Shown here one piece after another: positions 45,401-53,322 of a DNA stretch of 64,000 nt. The stretch spans positions 1 through 64,000 of the forward strand of contig NZ_CAAF010000032.1 in assembly GCF_000359125.1 (NCBI RefSeq), written 5' to 3'. The notes under the pieces are model-generated. The model saw only the letters and a program-made list of their open reading frames with translations. It was not told where the DNA came from and did no database searches. Position 1 is the first letter of the stretch, and every line of letters begins with the position of its first letter. This DNA comes from Mesorhizobium sp. STM 4661. GTDB taxonomy: Bacteria; Pseudomonadota; Alphaproteobacteria; Rhizobiales; Rhizobiaceae. The position numbers and the translations under genes are program-made.

Positions 45401-45638
45401 ACGACATGTAGGTCATGCCCTGGACGCCGTTGATCTGCTGTTCGAGCGGGGTCGTGACGGTGTCGGCGACCACTTGCGCGCTGGCGCCGGGATACTGGGC
45501 GCTGACCACGACCTGCGGCGGCGTGATGTCGGGAAACTGCGAGACGGGCAGCAGGAAATAGCAGATCGTCCCGGCGAGCACCATGATGATGGCGATCGCC
45601 GATGCAAAGATCGGACGGTGGATGAAAAAGTTCACCAT
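42450..45638 (-). CDS. RND-family multidrug efflux pump (HAE1 type)
   Basis: A 1062-residue inner-membrane proton antiporter. The first helix is FFIHRPIFASAIAIIMVLAG, and a periplasmic loop follows. The proton-relay aspartates are in GLVVDDAIVVVEN, and MTAFAFILGVLPL is near the C-terminus. Length and duplicated topology are those of AcrB/MexB relatives. ATG 45638 was chosen with GAGG upstream; GTG 45647 would sit too close to that site. It exports drugs, solvents or plant compounds with the adaptor gene. It is preceded by a small gene and controlled by the divergent TetR regulator. Confidence 0.92.
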   Translation of the reverse strand: MVNFFIHRPIFASAIAIIMVLAGTICYFLLPVSQFPDITPPQVVVSAQYPGASAQVVADTVTTPLEQQINGVQGMTYMSSSSSNDGSSTITITFEVGYSLSTAAVDVQNRVSQAASSLPAIVNQGGVTIRKQNPNFVLIVNLTSPDGSVDPVALSNLAYLQVVDPLKRLPGVGDVQIFGERRYSMRIWLDPDKLANLGITAVDVQNAIAEQNVQVAAGKIGQSPAPAGTAFEMQVNAVGRLSDPEEFGDIVVRADAASGSLVRLRDVARIELGALQYSSSAFFGKDPTVVLAVYQMPGSNALDLQQRVKDKMQELSGRFPKGVSYAMHYDTTRFVSASMHDVLVTLGEALVLVVAVVFIFLQSWRTTIIPTIAIPVSLVATLVVMYMFGFSLNMLSLLGMVLAIGLVVDDAIVVVENVERQLEAGLKPLAATRAAMAEVTGPIIATTAVLMAVFVPVAFIPGVSGRLYNQFALTVAISFGISAFVSLTLTPALSAAFLRHRPETQFVLFRWFNAGFERLSHAYAHGVRFLIRLRWIMLGVFAAGLVATYFVWQRLPSTFLPVEDQGYFFVVIQLPDGASLERTDAVARKARDILQNTPGVDIVGSISGLNFLTSAAQSNSAVEFAILKPWDERGPDQSASKLVADVRSKLMEIPEAFALSFDPPSIPGIGTTGGFEFQVEDLTGRGSAALNDATQAVLAEARKQPELNPQQLFSSFSTSTPQFNYDLDRNKAKLLGLSLPDVFNTLQIYLGSLYVNDFNLFGRTFRVTIQADKDARAGAADISRLYVRNAAGGMVPLSTLGKLVPIVGPETVPHYNNNASALINGGAAPGFSSGQAVAAMERAAATALPRDFGYEWTGITYQELKAGSIASIVFGLAMIFVFLILAAQYESWAMPFMVLLAVPLALFGAFVALLVRGMQIDVYSQIGFVMLIGLAAKNAILIVEFARRRREEGLSIVDAAMEAARLRLRPILMTAFAFILGVLPLMFSTGAGAASRQSIGTTVFGGMVAATILSLVFVPVFYAVIEQLREGRGQSKPAAEHEQDHIEPTAEPTPVRLAEAAE

Positions 45639-45892
45639 GAAACGCACGCCTCGTTAAATGCTTTTGCTTCGCCAAATGCCTTGGCAATCCTGGACAGCCG
45701 CCGGCTGTGCCCGGATCCCGCGTCTGCTGAAAAACGAGACGGCGGCGCCTTGCTGTCCGGATACTGCTCTTCCGCCAGCGACCGCAGCATCCTCTCGAAT
45801 GCGCGCGGGTCGACGCGGTCCGCCTTCATCACCAGCCGGATCATCGGATCCCGGATGGCTTCATCGATTGTCAAATCCTTGCGCTGCGACAT
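45632..45892 (-). CDS. Small conserved-looking protein leading the RND operon
   Basis: An 86-residue protein of unknown function, DLTIDEAIRDPMIRLVMKADRVDPRAFERML at its start and a basic C-terminus. ATG 45892 follows AAGGAG at 8 bases, and its end overlaps the pump start by 7 bases, so it is translated and coupled to the pump. No membrane segment or metal motif was seen. Its A-D-R-V-D-rich segment suggests a short helical domain. It may be a small regulator or simply a leader; no role is assigned. Confidence 0.65.
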   Translation of the reverse strand: MSQRKDLTIDEAIRDPMIRLVMKADRVDPRAFERMLRSLAEEQYPDSKAPPSRFSADAGSGHSRRLSRIAKAFGEAKAFNEACVSW

Positions 45893-46047
45893 CGAAGCGG
45901 CTCCTTGCTGGCGATTCGCATCGAATGATCGCGAATCGTTTTTGTCGTTCTCACCGGCCGAAGCCGCATGACAGGCAGTCCTTGCCCTGGTTCCGTCCCG
46001 GCTGTGCCTAACGGCGATGCCAATCGTTGACGGGGTGCAAGATAGGT

Positions 46048-46088
46048 GTTACCAGTAAGTAACATTCGTGAAGTTACAGATCGGTAAC
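46048..46088. promoter_or_regulatory. Tandem TetR operators
   Basis: Two inverted repeats of the form GTTAC-N6-GTAAC lie at 46048-46063 (spacer CAGTAA) and 46073-46088 (spacer AGATCG), 25 bases centre to centre. They sit in the divergent promoter between the RND operon and the TetR gene, so a TetR dimer pair probably represses both. Confidence 0.75.
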
Positions 46089-46154
46089 ACCCTAGTCAAG
46101 AGGTGTGCCGAATTTTTAGGGAGCCCCCATTCTTAGGGAACCAAGGAGACTTCG

Positions 46155-46736
46155 ATGGCAGATGGCACTTCGGAACGCGTCCGGCCCCGGGATCGGATCC
46201 TGGAGACGGCGCAGGACATGTTTCACAAACATGGCATCAAGGGCGTCGGCGTCGACGCCATCACCGAAGCCGCCGGCACCAACAAGATGACGTTATACCG
46301 TCATTTCGAATCCAAGGACGATCTGATCATCGAGTGCCTGCGCGCCACCGCATCCAAGGCCGGCGCGATGTGGGATGCATTCGAGACTGAATATCCTGGC
46401 GACAAGCTCGCGCAACTGCACGCCTGGGTTCGCAAGGCCGCCGAGATGCTCAGCGCCGACAGCCGCGGCTGCGATATGGCCAATGCCGCCATCGAATTGA
46501 GCGAGACCGATCATCCGGCAAGGCGTGTAATCAAGGAACTCAAGGATGCCCAGCGCGAGCGCCTGGTGAACCTGTGCCGGGAGGCCGGTGTTGGCCAGGC
46601 CGAGCTTCTCGCCGACACGCTGTCGCTATTGCTCGAGGGCGCCCGCGTCAGCCTGCAGAGCGTCGGCGCCGAAGGCCCCAGCGCGCAGTTCGTCCGCATG
46701 GCTGAAGGCCTGATCGCATCGTTCAAGGCGCGATAG
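46155..46736 (+). CDS. TetR-family repressor of the RND operon
   Basis: A 193-residue regulator. The N-terminal helix-turn-helix contains RILETAQDMFHKHGIKGVGVDAI and NKMTLYRHFESKDDLI. The C-terminal ligand domain is variable and holds one cysteine cluster (SRGCDMANA). It is divergent from the RND operon across 262 bases that carry two palindromes. Relief by a pump substrate is the usual mechanism and is inferred here. Confidence 0.88.
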   Translation: MADGTSERVRPRDRILETAQDMFHKHGIKGVGVDAITEAAGTNKMTLYRHFESKDDLIIECLRATASKAGAMWDAFETEYPGDKLAQLHAWVRKAAEMLSADSRGCDMANAAIELSETDHPARRVIKELKDAQRERLVNLCREAGVGQAELLADTLSLLLEGARVSLQSVGAEGPSAQFVRMAEGLIASFKAR

Positions 46737-46784
46737 GGCTCTGCCTGCGCCTCCGCGTTTTTGCCGCGGACGACATCTCCAGGA

Positions 46785-46905
46785 ACGAAAATGAAAAAAG
46801 CCCGCTGCCGGGAGGAGGTGGCAGCGGGCTTGATTTCGAACACGGCGCGGGAGGAGGTGCACCGAATTCAAGGCCGGCATCGCATCTGGGAGGAGTAGAT
46901 GGCCG
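46785..46905 (-). ncRNA. Small RNA with three CCUCCUCCC loops (alpha-r14/CcsR-like)
   Basis: Minus-strand RNA of about 120 bases. The motif CTCCTCCC occurs three times (plus-strand GGGAGGAG at 46810, 46849 and 46888), exactly 39 bases apart. Each lies in a hairpin loop: CATCT/AGATG, CGGCGC/GCACCG and GCCCGCTGCC/GGCAGCGGGC. The last hairpin is followed on the minus strand by TTTTTTCATTTT, a rho-independent terminator. Repeated anti-Shine-Dalgarno loops define the alpha-r14 (cuckoo) RNAs of rhizobia and the CcsR RNAs of Rhodobacter, stress-induced and Hfq-linked. The 5' end is not known; it may lie 5-30 bases higher. Confidence 0.78.
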
Positions 46906-47006
46906 ACACCTGCGAACTTACGGATTGCCTAACGATTCGGCAATTGCAAAAGATGCATAGCAGATGTGCAGATTTGCCGTATCACCGCTGAAGCCGGAGA
47001 ACGGCA

Positions 47007-48041
47007 TCATTGCACCGGGACGTTTTCCTTGAAGATCAGGCGTGGCTCGATGAATTTTCGGGTCAGATAGGGCGCCGAGGACGCGATCGAGCCGAGCAGG
47101 CGAATGACCGACTGCTCGGCGATCAGCCGCGCATTCTGGTCGATGACGACATCGAGCAGGTCGTCGACGAGATAACCGCGTGTTGCCCGCGTCAGGTCAT
47201 GGCAGATGAACACCGGCTTCCTTTGCGGCCTGGCTTCCAGCAGCGCCTTCGCCACGCCCGAGCGTCCGGCGCCGACGCAATAGATGCCGAGCAGCTCCGG
47301 CTCGTTGTGCAGTGCCTGCATCGTCGCGGTGTAGCTGATATCAGGCTCGTCGTTGATCTCGACGGCGCTGGTCACGGTCAGATTGGGGAACTCTTCGCTC
47401 AGCACCGAGCGAAAGCCCATTTCGCGTTCCTCGTGCCCGCGATAGGAGCGTGAGCCGACGACCATTGCCAGATGGCCTGGGCGTCCGCCCAGGAAACGGC
47501 CCATCAACAAGGCCGCGGTGCGGCCGGCAACGCGGTTGTCGATGCCGACATAAGCCGAACGTGGCGCGCCCGGCACGTCGGACACCAGCGTGACGAGGCG
47601 GATGCCGGCCTCGACGATCTCGCGCAGGATGTTGCGGGTTCGCGGGTGATCGATCGCGATCACGCCGACGCCGTTTGCCCTAAGCGAGAGGTTTTCGATC
47701 GCCGCCTGCAATGCTCCGGGCGAAATGCCGGCGAGGTTGTGGATCCGGCAGGAGGCGACCAGCGGCAGGCGCGCCGCGTAGTCCTCGATGTGCCTTGCCA
47801 GGTCCATCATGAAGGCGTTGGAGCCGATCGGCAGGAAGAATTCGAGATGCGCCGGCCGCGAGGGCAGCGCCACCTGGTCGACCACCGGCAGATAACCGAG
47901 CTGCTTGGCCGCTTCCATCACGCGCTGCCGGTTGGCGGCACTTGCGCCCGGCCGGTTGTTCAAGACCCGGTCGACCGTCGCGGTCGACAGTCCGCAGCTC
48001 CTGGCTATATCCGAAACGGTGGCTTTCATGGTCCCAGTCAT
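47007..48041 (-). CDS. LacI-family transcriptional regulator
   Basis: A 344-residue repressor: an N-terminal helix-turn-helix (VSDIARSCGLSTATVDRVLNN) and a periplasmic-binding-like sugar domain (GVIAIDHPRTRNILREIVEAGI, YVGIDNRVAGRTAALLMGRFL). The ATG 12 bases downstream is a possible alternative start. It is the last gene of the sugar ABC operon on the same strand and probably represses that operon in the absence of its ligand. Confidence 0.86.
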   Translation of the reverse strand: MTGTMKATVSDIARSCGLSTATVDRVLNNRPGASAANRQRVMEAAKQLGYLPVVDQVALPSRPAHLEFFLPIGSNAFMMDLARHIEDYAARLPLVASCRIHNLAGISPGALQAAIENLSLRANGVGVIAIDHPRTRNILREIVEAGIRLVTLVSDVPGAPRSAYVGIDNRVAGRTAALLMGRFLGGRPGHLAMVVGSRSYRGHEEREMGFRSVLSEEFPNLTVTSAVEINDEPDISYTATMQALHNEPELLGIYCVGAGRSGVAKALLEARPQRKPVFICHDLTRATRGYLVDDLLDVVIDQNARLIAEQSVIRLLGSIASSAPYLTRKFIEPRLIFKENVPVQ

Positions 48042-48096
48042 AGGAGCGGATGCGATCCCGTGCCAGACATGCGGCTACCGGCTCTGGTTGAGGTGT

Positions 48097-48891
48097 TCAG
48101 GCTCCCGAATGCTTGCCGTCGGCGATGGCGTCGCGGATCTCCTTGTCGGACATGCCGGTGATGATCCGCTCGACCTCGGCGACGTTGGTCGTCTTCGGGT
48201 CGATGTCGTCGGCGACCACCTTGCCCCGGCGCATGACGACGATGCGGTCGACCACCTGGAAGACATGGTGGATGTTATGGGCGATGAAGATGCACGAGTG
48301 GCCCGAATCGCGGGCGCTGCGCACGAAACTCAGCACGCCTTGCGTCTCGGCGACGCCGAGATTGTTGGTCGGCTCGTCGAGGATGATCAGGTCGCTGTCG
48401 AAATGCATGGCCCGCGCGATCGCCACCGCTTGCCGTTCGCCGCCGGAGAGCGAGCCGATCGGCGTCGTCGGCGGGATGTTCTTCGAGATGCCGACCTGCT
48501 TCAGCAGATCGCGGGCGACCACGTTCATCGCCTCCTGATCCATTCGGTTGAGGAAGCGCGGTGGCTTGATCGGCTCGCGCCCGAGAAACAAATTGCGGGC
48601 GATCGACAATTGCGTGACCAGCGCCGAGTCCTGATAGATTGTCTCGATGCCGTGGGCGATGGCGTCGCTGGTGCTGCGGAAGTCGACCTTCTTGCCGCGG
48701 ATGAAGATGTCGCCGCTGGTCAGCGGAACCGCACCCGACAGCACCTTGATCAGCGTCGACTTGCCGGCGCCATTGTCGCCGAGCAGCCCGACGATCTCCC
48801 TTTCATTGACATGGAAATTGGCGTCCACCAGCGCCTGCACACGCCCGTAGGACTTGCGGATGTTTTCCATGCGGACAAGCGGTTCGGCCAC
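48097..48891 (-). CDS. Sugar ABC transporter ATP-binding protein, single domain
   Basis: A 264-residue ATPase of the CUT2 class with one nucleotide-binding domain, like FrcA rather than RbsA. Walker A is GDNGAGKST, Q-loop IYQDSAL, signature LSGGERQAV, Walker B IILDEPTNNLG and the H-loop FIAHNIHHV. It follows the permease gene by 3 bases. It energises uptake together with the permease and binding protein; as a single-domain protein it must act as a dimer. Confidence 0.88.
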   Translation of the reverse strand: MAEPLVRMENIRKSYGRVQALVDANFHVNEREIVGLLGDNGAGKSTLIKVLSGAVPLTSGDIFIRGKKVDFRSTSDAIAHGIETIYQDSALVTQLSIARNLFLGREPIKPPRFLNRMDQEAMNVVARDLLKQVGISKNIPPTTPIGSLSGGERQAVAIARAMHFDSDLIILDEPTNNLGVAETQGVLSFVRSARDSGHSCIFIAHNIHHVFQVVDRIVVMRRGKVVADDIDPKTTNVAEVERIITGMSDKEIRDAIADGKHSGA

Positions 48892-48894
48892 GGT

Positions 48895-49923
48895 TCACGT
48901 CCCTGCCTGATGCCGGCGTTCCAGCCATGAGTGGAGCGCCATCATGCCGAGGATGATGGCGCCGATGAAGATGTTGTAGGCAAGGCCCGGCACGCCGATC
49001 AGCACGATGCCGTTGCGCATGACGCGCAGGATCAGGATACCGAGCACGGTTCCGATGATGGTGCCGCGCCCGCCGGTCAGCGCGGTGCCGCCGATCACCA
49101 CCATGGCGATGACTTCGAGTTCGTAGCCGGTGCCGCTGTTGGGGTTGGCCGCCGAGGTGCGCAGCGAGGAGATGACGCCGGCGAGCGAAGCCATCAGCGA
49201 CGACAGGATGAACAGGCCGATCTTGACGCCGCTGACATTGACGCCGCGCGCCCTTGCCGCGTTGGGGTTGCCGCCCGCCGCCTGGATCCAGTTGCCGGTG
49301 CGGCTCTGCGTCAGCACATAGCCAAGCGCGATTGCGGCTGCGATGAACCAGAACAGCGACATGTAGATGCGGAACGGCCCGATGAAGAAGTCGCCGACCA
49401 GCACTTCCGCGAGCCAGCTGCCTTCGGCGCTCCAGGTGCGTTGCGGGAAACCGTCGGTGACGAACAGGGCAGTGCCGCGCACGACAAGCAGCATGCCGAG
49501 CGTCACCAGGAAGGACGGGATCTTGAGCTGCGTGACGAACCAGCCATTGACCAGCCCGATGAAGGCGGCGACCACCAGCGCGATGAGGAAGCCCATTTCC
49601 AGCGAGGTGACGCCGCTGTTGAACAGGGTCCACATCAACACCGGCGAGAAGCCGAATACCGATCCGACGGAGAGGTCGAATTCACCTGAGGTCATCAGCA
49701 GCGTCATCGCCAGCGCGATCAGGCCGAGCTCGACCGTGAAGGCCAGCGTGTTGGAGATGTTCTGCGGCGACAGGAAGCTGGGGTTGATGCTCCAGAAGAC
49801 AGCGATCTCGACGACGAGCAGCACGAAGGGACCGAATTCGGGCCTCGCGATCAGGCGTTGGATGAGGGAACGATTTTCCACCTTGGACCCGCGAAAATGA
49901 GTGGAATTGCCTGGAACCTGCAC
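48895..49923 (-). CDS. Sugar ABC transporter permease (ribose/fructose type)
   Basis: A 342-residue CUT2 permease with about ten hydrophobic segments and the family pieces GEFDLSVGSVFGF, SGVKIGLFILSSLMASLAG and GGTALTGGRGTIIGTVLGI. The first codon is GTG 49923 with a weak ribosome-binding site; another GTG 14 codons later is possible. It lies between the binding-protein and ATPase genes. Confidence 0.86.
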   Translation of the reverse strand: MQVPGNSTHFRGSKVENRSLIQRLIARPEFGPFVLLVVEIAVFWSINPSFLSPQNISNTLAFTVELGLIALAMTLLMTSGEFDLSVGSVFGFSPVLMWTLFNSGVTSLEMGFLIALVVAAFIGLVNGWFVTQLKIPSFLVTLGMLLVVRGTALFVTDGFPQRTWSAEGSWLAEVLVGDFFIGPFRIYMSLFWFIAAAIALGYVLTQSRTGNWIQAAGGNPNAARARGVNVSGVKIGLFILSSLMASLAGVISSLRTSAANPNSGTGYELEVIAMVVIGGTALTGGRGTIIGTVLGILILRVMRNGIVLIGVPGLAYNIFIGAIILGMMALHSWLERRHQAGT

Positions 49924-49996
49924 CGCATCCGGCAGGTCGGCGGAAGGGAAGGACAGTCGCGACCGCAGGTGCGGCCGCGACTATTCTGATTGCGGA

Positions 49997-50929
49997 TTAT
50001 TTGCCGGCCAGGATCTTGTCGTAAACCTCGGCGGTGTCCTTCTCGTAGAGCGCGCCGGTGATCACGTTGAAGCCGGGTGGGATGCCGCTGGCGGCCATGT
50101 TGGCCAGCGAAAGCGCGACATAGCTGGTCGCCTGCGGATCCTGCCACTGCGCGGCATTGACGTAGCCGTTCAGCACTTCCTGGGTGGTGTCGAGCGAGTT
50201 GCCCCAGCCGACGACCGGGATTTCGCCCGGCTTGACGCCGACCTGGTCGAAGACCCGCTTGATCGAGCCGGTGACCAGGTCGCCGAGGCCGATGATCGCC
50301 TTGACCTTGGCCCTGTTGGCGGTGAGGTAATCGACCATGCGGTTGATCACTTCGGCCTGGTCTAGCGTGGCTTCGGTGATCTCATAGGTGATGCCGAGCG
50401 GCTCGAAGACGCTCTTGATGCCTTCCTCTTCCTGGACGCCATAGGTAGCGCCGGGAATTTCGACCGGCATCCAGACGAAGTCGCCCTTCTTCACCAGGCC
50501 CTTGTCGACCAGATACTGCGCCCAGTGCCTGCCGAAGGTGACGTTGTCGCCGCCGACATAGGCGTTGAAATTCGCCTTCGGGTCGGGCGTGTTGAAGTTG
50601 ATGATCGGGATGTTCGCCGCGCGGGCTTCCCCAACGATCTCGACAAGGCTGCCCGGATCGGGGCTGGTGGTGACGATGCCGTCGGCCTTGGCCGATATCG
50701 CCGCGCGCACCGCCTCCTGCTGCGACGCCACGTCGCCATTGTGGAACGAGGTGTTGACGGTGTTGCCGGTGTCCGTCGCCCATTGCTTGGCGCCGGCAAG
50801 GAAATAGGTCCAGACCGGGTCGGCCGGGCCGCCATGCGAGACCCAGTAGAAGGTCTTGGCCTGTGCCGCCGCCGGAATGGCCAGCGCCATGATCAAGCCG
50901 AATACAAGCAGTCGTAGTCTTGTCAGCAT
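49997..50929 (-). CDS. Sugar ABC transporter substrate-binding protein
   Basis: A 310-residue periplasmic binding protein. The signal peptide covers about residues 1-23 (RLLVFGLIMALAIPAAA, cleaved near AQA-KT). Mature features are YWVSHGGPADPVW, GIVTTSPDPGSLVEI and PIINFNTPDPKANF. ATG 50929 is preceded by GGGAGGAAA. It is the first gene of the operon that ends with the LacI gene. The sugar is not known; no kinase or dehydrogenase gene adjoins. Confidence 0.88.
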   Translation of the reverse strand: MLTRLRLLVFGLIMALAIPAAAQAKTFYWVSHGGPADPVWTYFLAGAKQWATDTGNTVNTSFHNGDVASQQEAVRAAISAKADGIVTTSPDPGSLVEIVGEARAANIPIINFNTPDPKANFNAYVGGDNVTFGRHWAQYLVDKGLVKKGDFVWMPVEIPGATYGVQEEEGIKSVFEPLGITYEITEATLDQAEVINRMVDYLTANRAKVKAIIGLGDLVTGSIKRVFDQVGVKPGEIPVVGWGNSLDTTQEVLNGYVNAAQWQDPQATSYVALSLANMAASGIPPGFNVITGALYEKDTAEVYDKILAGK

Positions 50930-51147
50930 TTGATTTCCTCCCATTTTGAAAGTGACCTCCACATCGGGCGATCCGGGCAAAGCCCTGACCGTACCTCCTG
51001 TCATCGCCGATCCGGACGCTCCAAGAGCATCCCCTTTTTCGGTCGATGGCAAGCCTCCATCCACCAAAGGATGTTGGCGCAAGGCACGGCGCCATCAGCA
51101 ATCCCATCAGATTGCATCAGTTTGGCTGATATTTTCCAAGCGGGAAG

Positions 51148-51180
51148 CACCGCAGCAGCGCCTCAGGCGCTGCTGCGGTG
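51148..51180. terminator. Perfect 15-base hairpin after the autotransporter gene
   Basis: CACCGCAGCAGCGCC-TCA-GGCGCTGCTGCGGTG, 49 bases beyond the autotransporter stop. Very stable, but no T-run follows on either strand, so it may be a transcriptional barrier or mRNA-protecting end between that gene and the sugar ABC operon. The rest of 50930-51228 shows no gene. Confidence 0.55.
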
Positions 51181-51228
51181 CCGGGTAGGGGAATGCATAT
51201 TGAAAGCCGGCCTGCCGCCGGTGCCTGC

Positions 51229-53322
51229 TCAGAACCGATAGGTCAGACCGCCCTTGAGCGCATTGGTGCTGGTCTCGCTGGCCAGCTGGCCTTCATAGTC
51301 GACGTTCAGCGAGAGGTTCTGGCTGACATTGAAGTCGAAGCCGGCGCTGAGAACGAAACTGTCCCTGGCGATCGGCGTCCCGGCAACGCTGAAGCTGCCG
51401 CCGGTCTCGATAAACGACATGGCAAGCTCCGGCGTCACGTCGCCATAGGCATGGCGCCAGGCGAGCGTGGCATGCGGGGTCAAGGTGCCGGCGCCGACGA
51501 CGAAGCTTTTCGCCAGCCGCAGGCCAAGCGTGGAATAGGGCACGTCAAAGGAAAGGCCGGACGAGCTCAGGCCGGTGGCGGGCGCATTGGTCTCGCTGAA
51601 GCTGTCCGTCTCGATCCGGCTCCAGGCCATCTGCGCGAAAGGCTCGAAACCCATGCCGCCGGCTTCCGCCGCATAGGCGGCTTCGACGAAGAGATTGGTG
51701 GTCGACCCGTCATAGGAAGCTATCGGCTGTTCGGCGACGCCGAGCATGCCGGCGGTGCGCTTGGTATCGATGTCGCTCCAGCCATGGCTGGCGCCGCCGC
51801 GCAAACGGAAATCGTCGAAGCTGGCGCCCGCATAGGCCGCAACCAGAACCGTCGAGGCATCGGCGCTCGACAGCCGCGCGTCGACATCGCTGCTGGCCGA
51901 GGCGTAGCCGGCGGCAATGCCGAACGTTGCATAGCCCATGGTCACATCCGCGCCGGCGAGAAAGCCGCCAAGGGAGCTGTCGAGCTTGGCCGCGTCGCCA
52001 TTGCCGTTGGCGCTGTTCCACTGGCCGAAGCCTTGAGCCCAGGCGGAGTAGACCGGTCCCGTCGCCCCGGCTCCCGGCGCATTCATCGGAAACGGGCTGG
52101 CCGGCGAGGTCGGACCATAGGCCAGAACGGGACCGTCGAAGGCGAGCGCCGCCGTGGCGGGCGACGTGCCGGCCGAGGCTTGGCGCAGGCGGCCGACCAA
52201 CGTGTCGGCGACCAGCGTGCTTTGATTGAACAGCGTGTTGCCGAGCGAGGCATGCGCCTCGCCTGAAAGCAGGTCGTAGCCTGTCGCGATGTCGTCTTCT
52301 TCGCCGGCGGTCGCGGCGGCGAGCGTGGAATGGAGCGTGCCGCCGCCCGCTGCGCTGAGAGCGTCGGCGACCGCCGCCTGGTTGGCGGTCTTGGCGAAAC
52401 TGGCGAAGGAGACGCCGTTCGACGCCAGCTCCAGCGTTATCGAAGCGCCATCGCGCCCCAGTGTCGCGTTCGTGAACAGGAAGTCAGGGGCGACGAGCGC
52501 GTCGAATTGTCCGTCCGGCGTCGTGGTCTGCGAGGCCGAGACGATGGTGTAGGTTCCGAAGGAGAGCGACCCGAGGGCGGACAGCTCGACCGTGCCGCCA
52601 TTGATCGCCGAGGTGCCGGCAACGATCTGGTCCGAACTGCTCCCGCTGATCTCGACAGCGTAGGTCGAACCGGCGTCGAATGTCGCCGTGCCGTCCACCG
52701 TGATGGCGCCGACCGAGTTGCCAGGCGAAACGGTGCCGCCCGCCGCCACCGTGAGGCCGCCGAGGGTCGCATTGCCGCCCAGCATCGCCTCACTGCCGAC
52801 ACTGACGTTGGCCGAGGCGAGCGAGCCGTTGAGGATGAGGCTGCCGTTCACCGTCACCGCGCCGGCAAAGCTGCTGGTGCCGGTGGCGGTGAAGCTGGAG
52901 CCGGCTCCGACGAGCAGCGTCTCGAAGTCGCGATATTGCGCGTCGTTGCCCAATAGACCGAGATCGATACCGCCGGTGCCACCCAGCTCGAACGTATCGC
53001 TGCCGGTACTGCCGGTGACATAACCGACCATCTGGCTGCCCGAGCGATAGATGAACAAGTCGTCGCCGTCGCCCATGTCGACGGCCTTGGCATTGCCGCT
53101 CTGGATCAGGCCGGCATTGTCGATGATATCGTCATTGGCGCCGATGAACGTGACGGCAACGCCGTCCGAGCGGATCACGCCTTCATTGGTGAGCGTGGTG
53201 GAGAAGGGCGCCGGACCCTGCGCGCTGTCGTCGATGAGGATGGCACGCCCGACATTGTCGACGCCCTCGTTGAAATAATTGTCATAGGCCTCGATGACAC
53301 CACCGGCATGGTTGTCGATCAC
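51229..53322 (-). CDS. Autotransporter, C-terminal passenger and beta-barrel part (frameshifted from 53319-54650)
   Basis: A 697-residue segment. The first 330 residues continue a glycine/asparagine-rich repetitive passenger (VDMGDGDDLFIYRSG, GSLILNGSLASANVSVG, GGLTVAAGGTVSPGNSVG). The last 280 residues form an autotransporter beta-barrel (SAWAQGFGQWNS, FVLSAGFDFNVSQNLSLNVD) ending in the outer-membrane signature LTYRF. It has no signal peptide of its own: that lies on the preceding frame. It begins at GTG 53322, which overlaps the upstream TGA, so re-initiation is possible, but the product would not be exported. One missing base near 53320 would fuse the two into about 1140 residues. Confidence 0.8.
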   Translation of the reverse strand: MIDNHAGGVIEAYDNYFNEGVDNVGRAILIDDSAQGPAPFSTTLTNEGVIRSDGVAVTFIGANDDIIDNAGLIQSGNAKAVDMGDGDDLFIYRSGSQMVGYVTGSTGSDTFELGGTGGIDLGLLGNDAQYRDFETLLVGAGSSFTATGTSSFAGAVTVNGSLILNGSLASANVSVGSEAMLGGNATLGGLTVAAGGTVSPGNSVGAITVDGTATFDAGSTYAVEISGSSSDQIVAGTSAINGGTVELSALGSLSFGTYTIVSASQTTTPDGQFDALVAPDFLFTNATLGRDGASITLELASNGVSFASFAKTANQAAVADALSAAGGGTLHSTLAAATAGEEDDIATGYDLLSGEAHASLGNTLFNQSTLVADTLVGRLRQASAGTSPATAALAFDGPVLAYGPTSPASPFPMNAPGAGATGPVYSAWAQGFGQWNSANGNGDAAKLDSSLGGFLAGADVTMGYATFGIAAGYASASSDVDARLSSADASTVLVAAYAGASFDDFRLRGGASHGWSDIDTKRTAGMLGVAEQPIASYDGSTTNLFVEAAYAAEAGGMGFEPFAQMAWSRIETDSFSETNAPATGLSSSGLSFDVPYSTLGLRLAKSFVVGAGTLTPHATLAWRHAYGDVTPELAMSFIETGGSFSVAGTPIARDSFVLSAGFDFNVSQNLSLNVDYEGQLASETSTNALKGGLTYRF

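Noticed and set aside
51148..51180. Standard rho-independent terminator
   Set aside because: The stem is perfect but neither strand has a T-run after it. Kept only as a hairpin of uncertain role.
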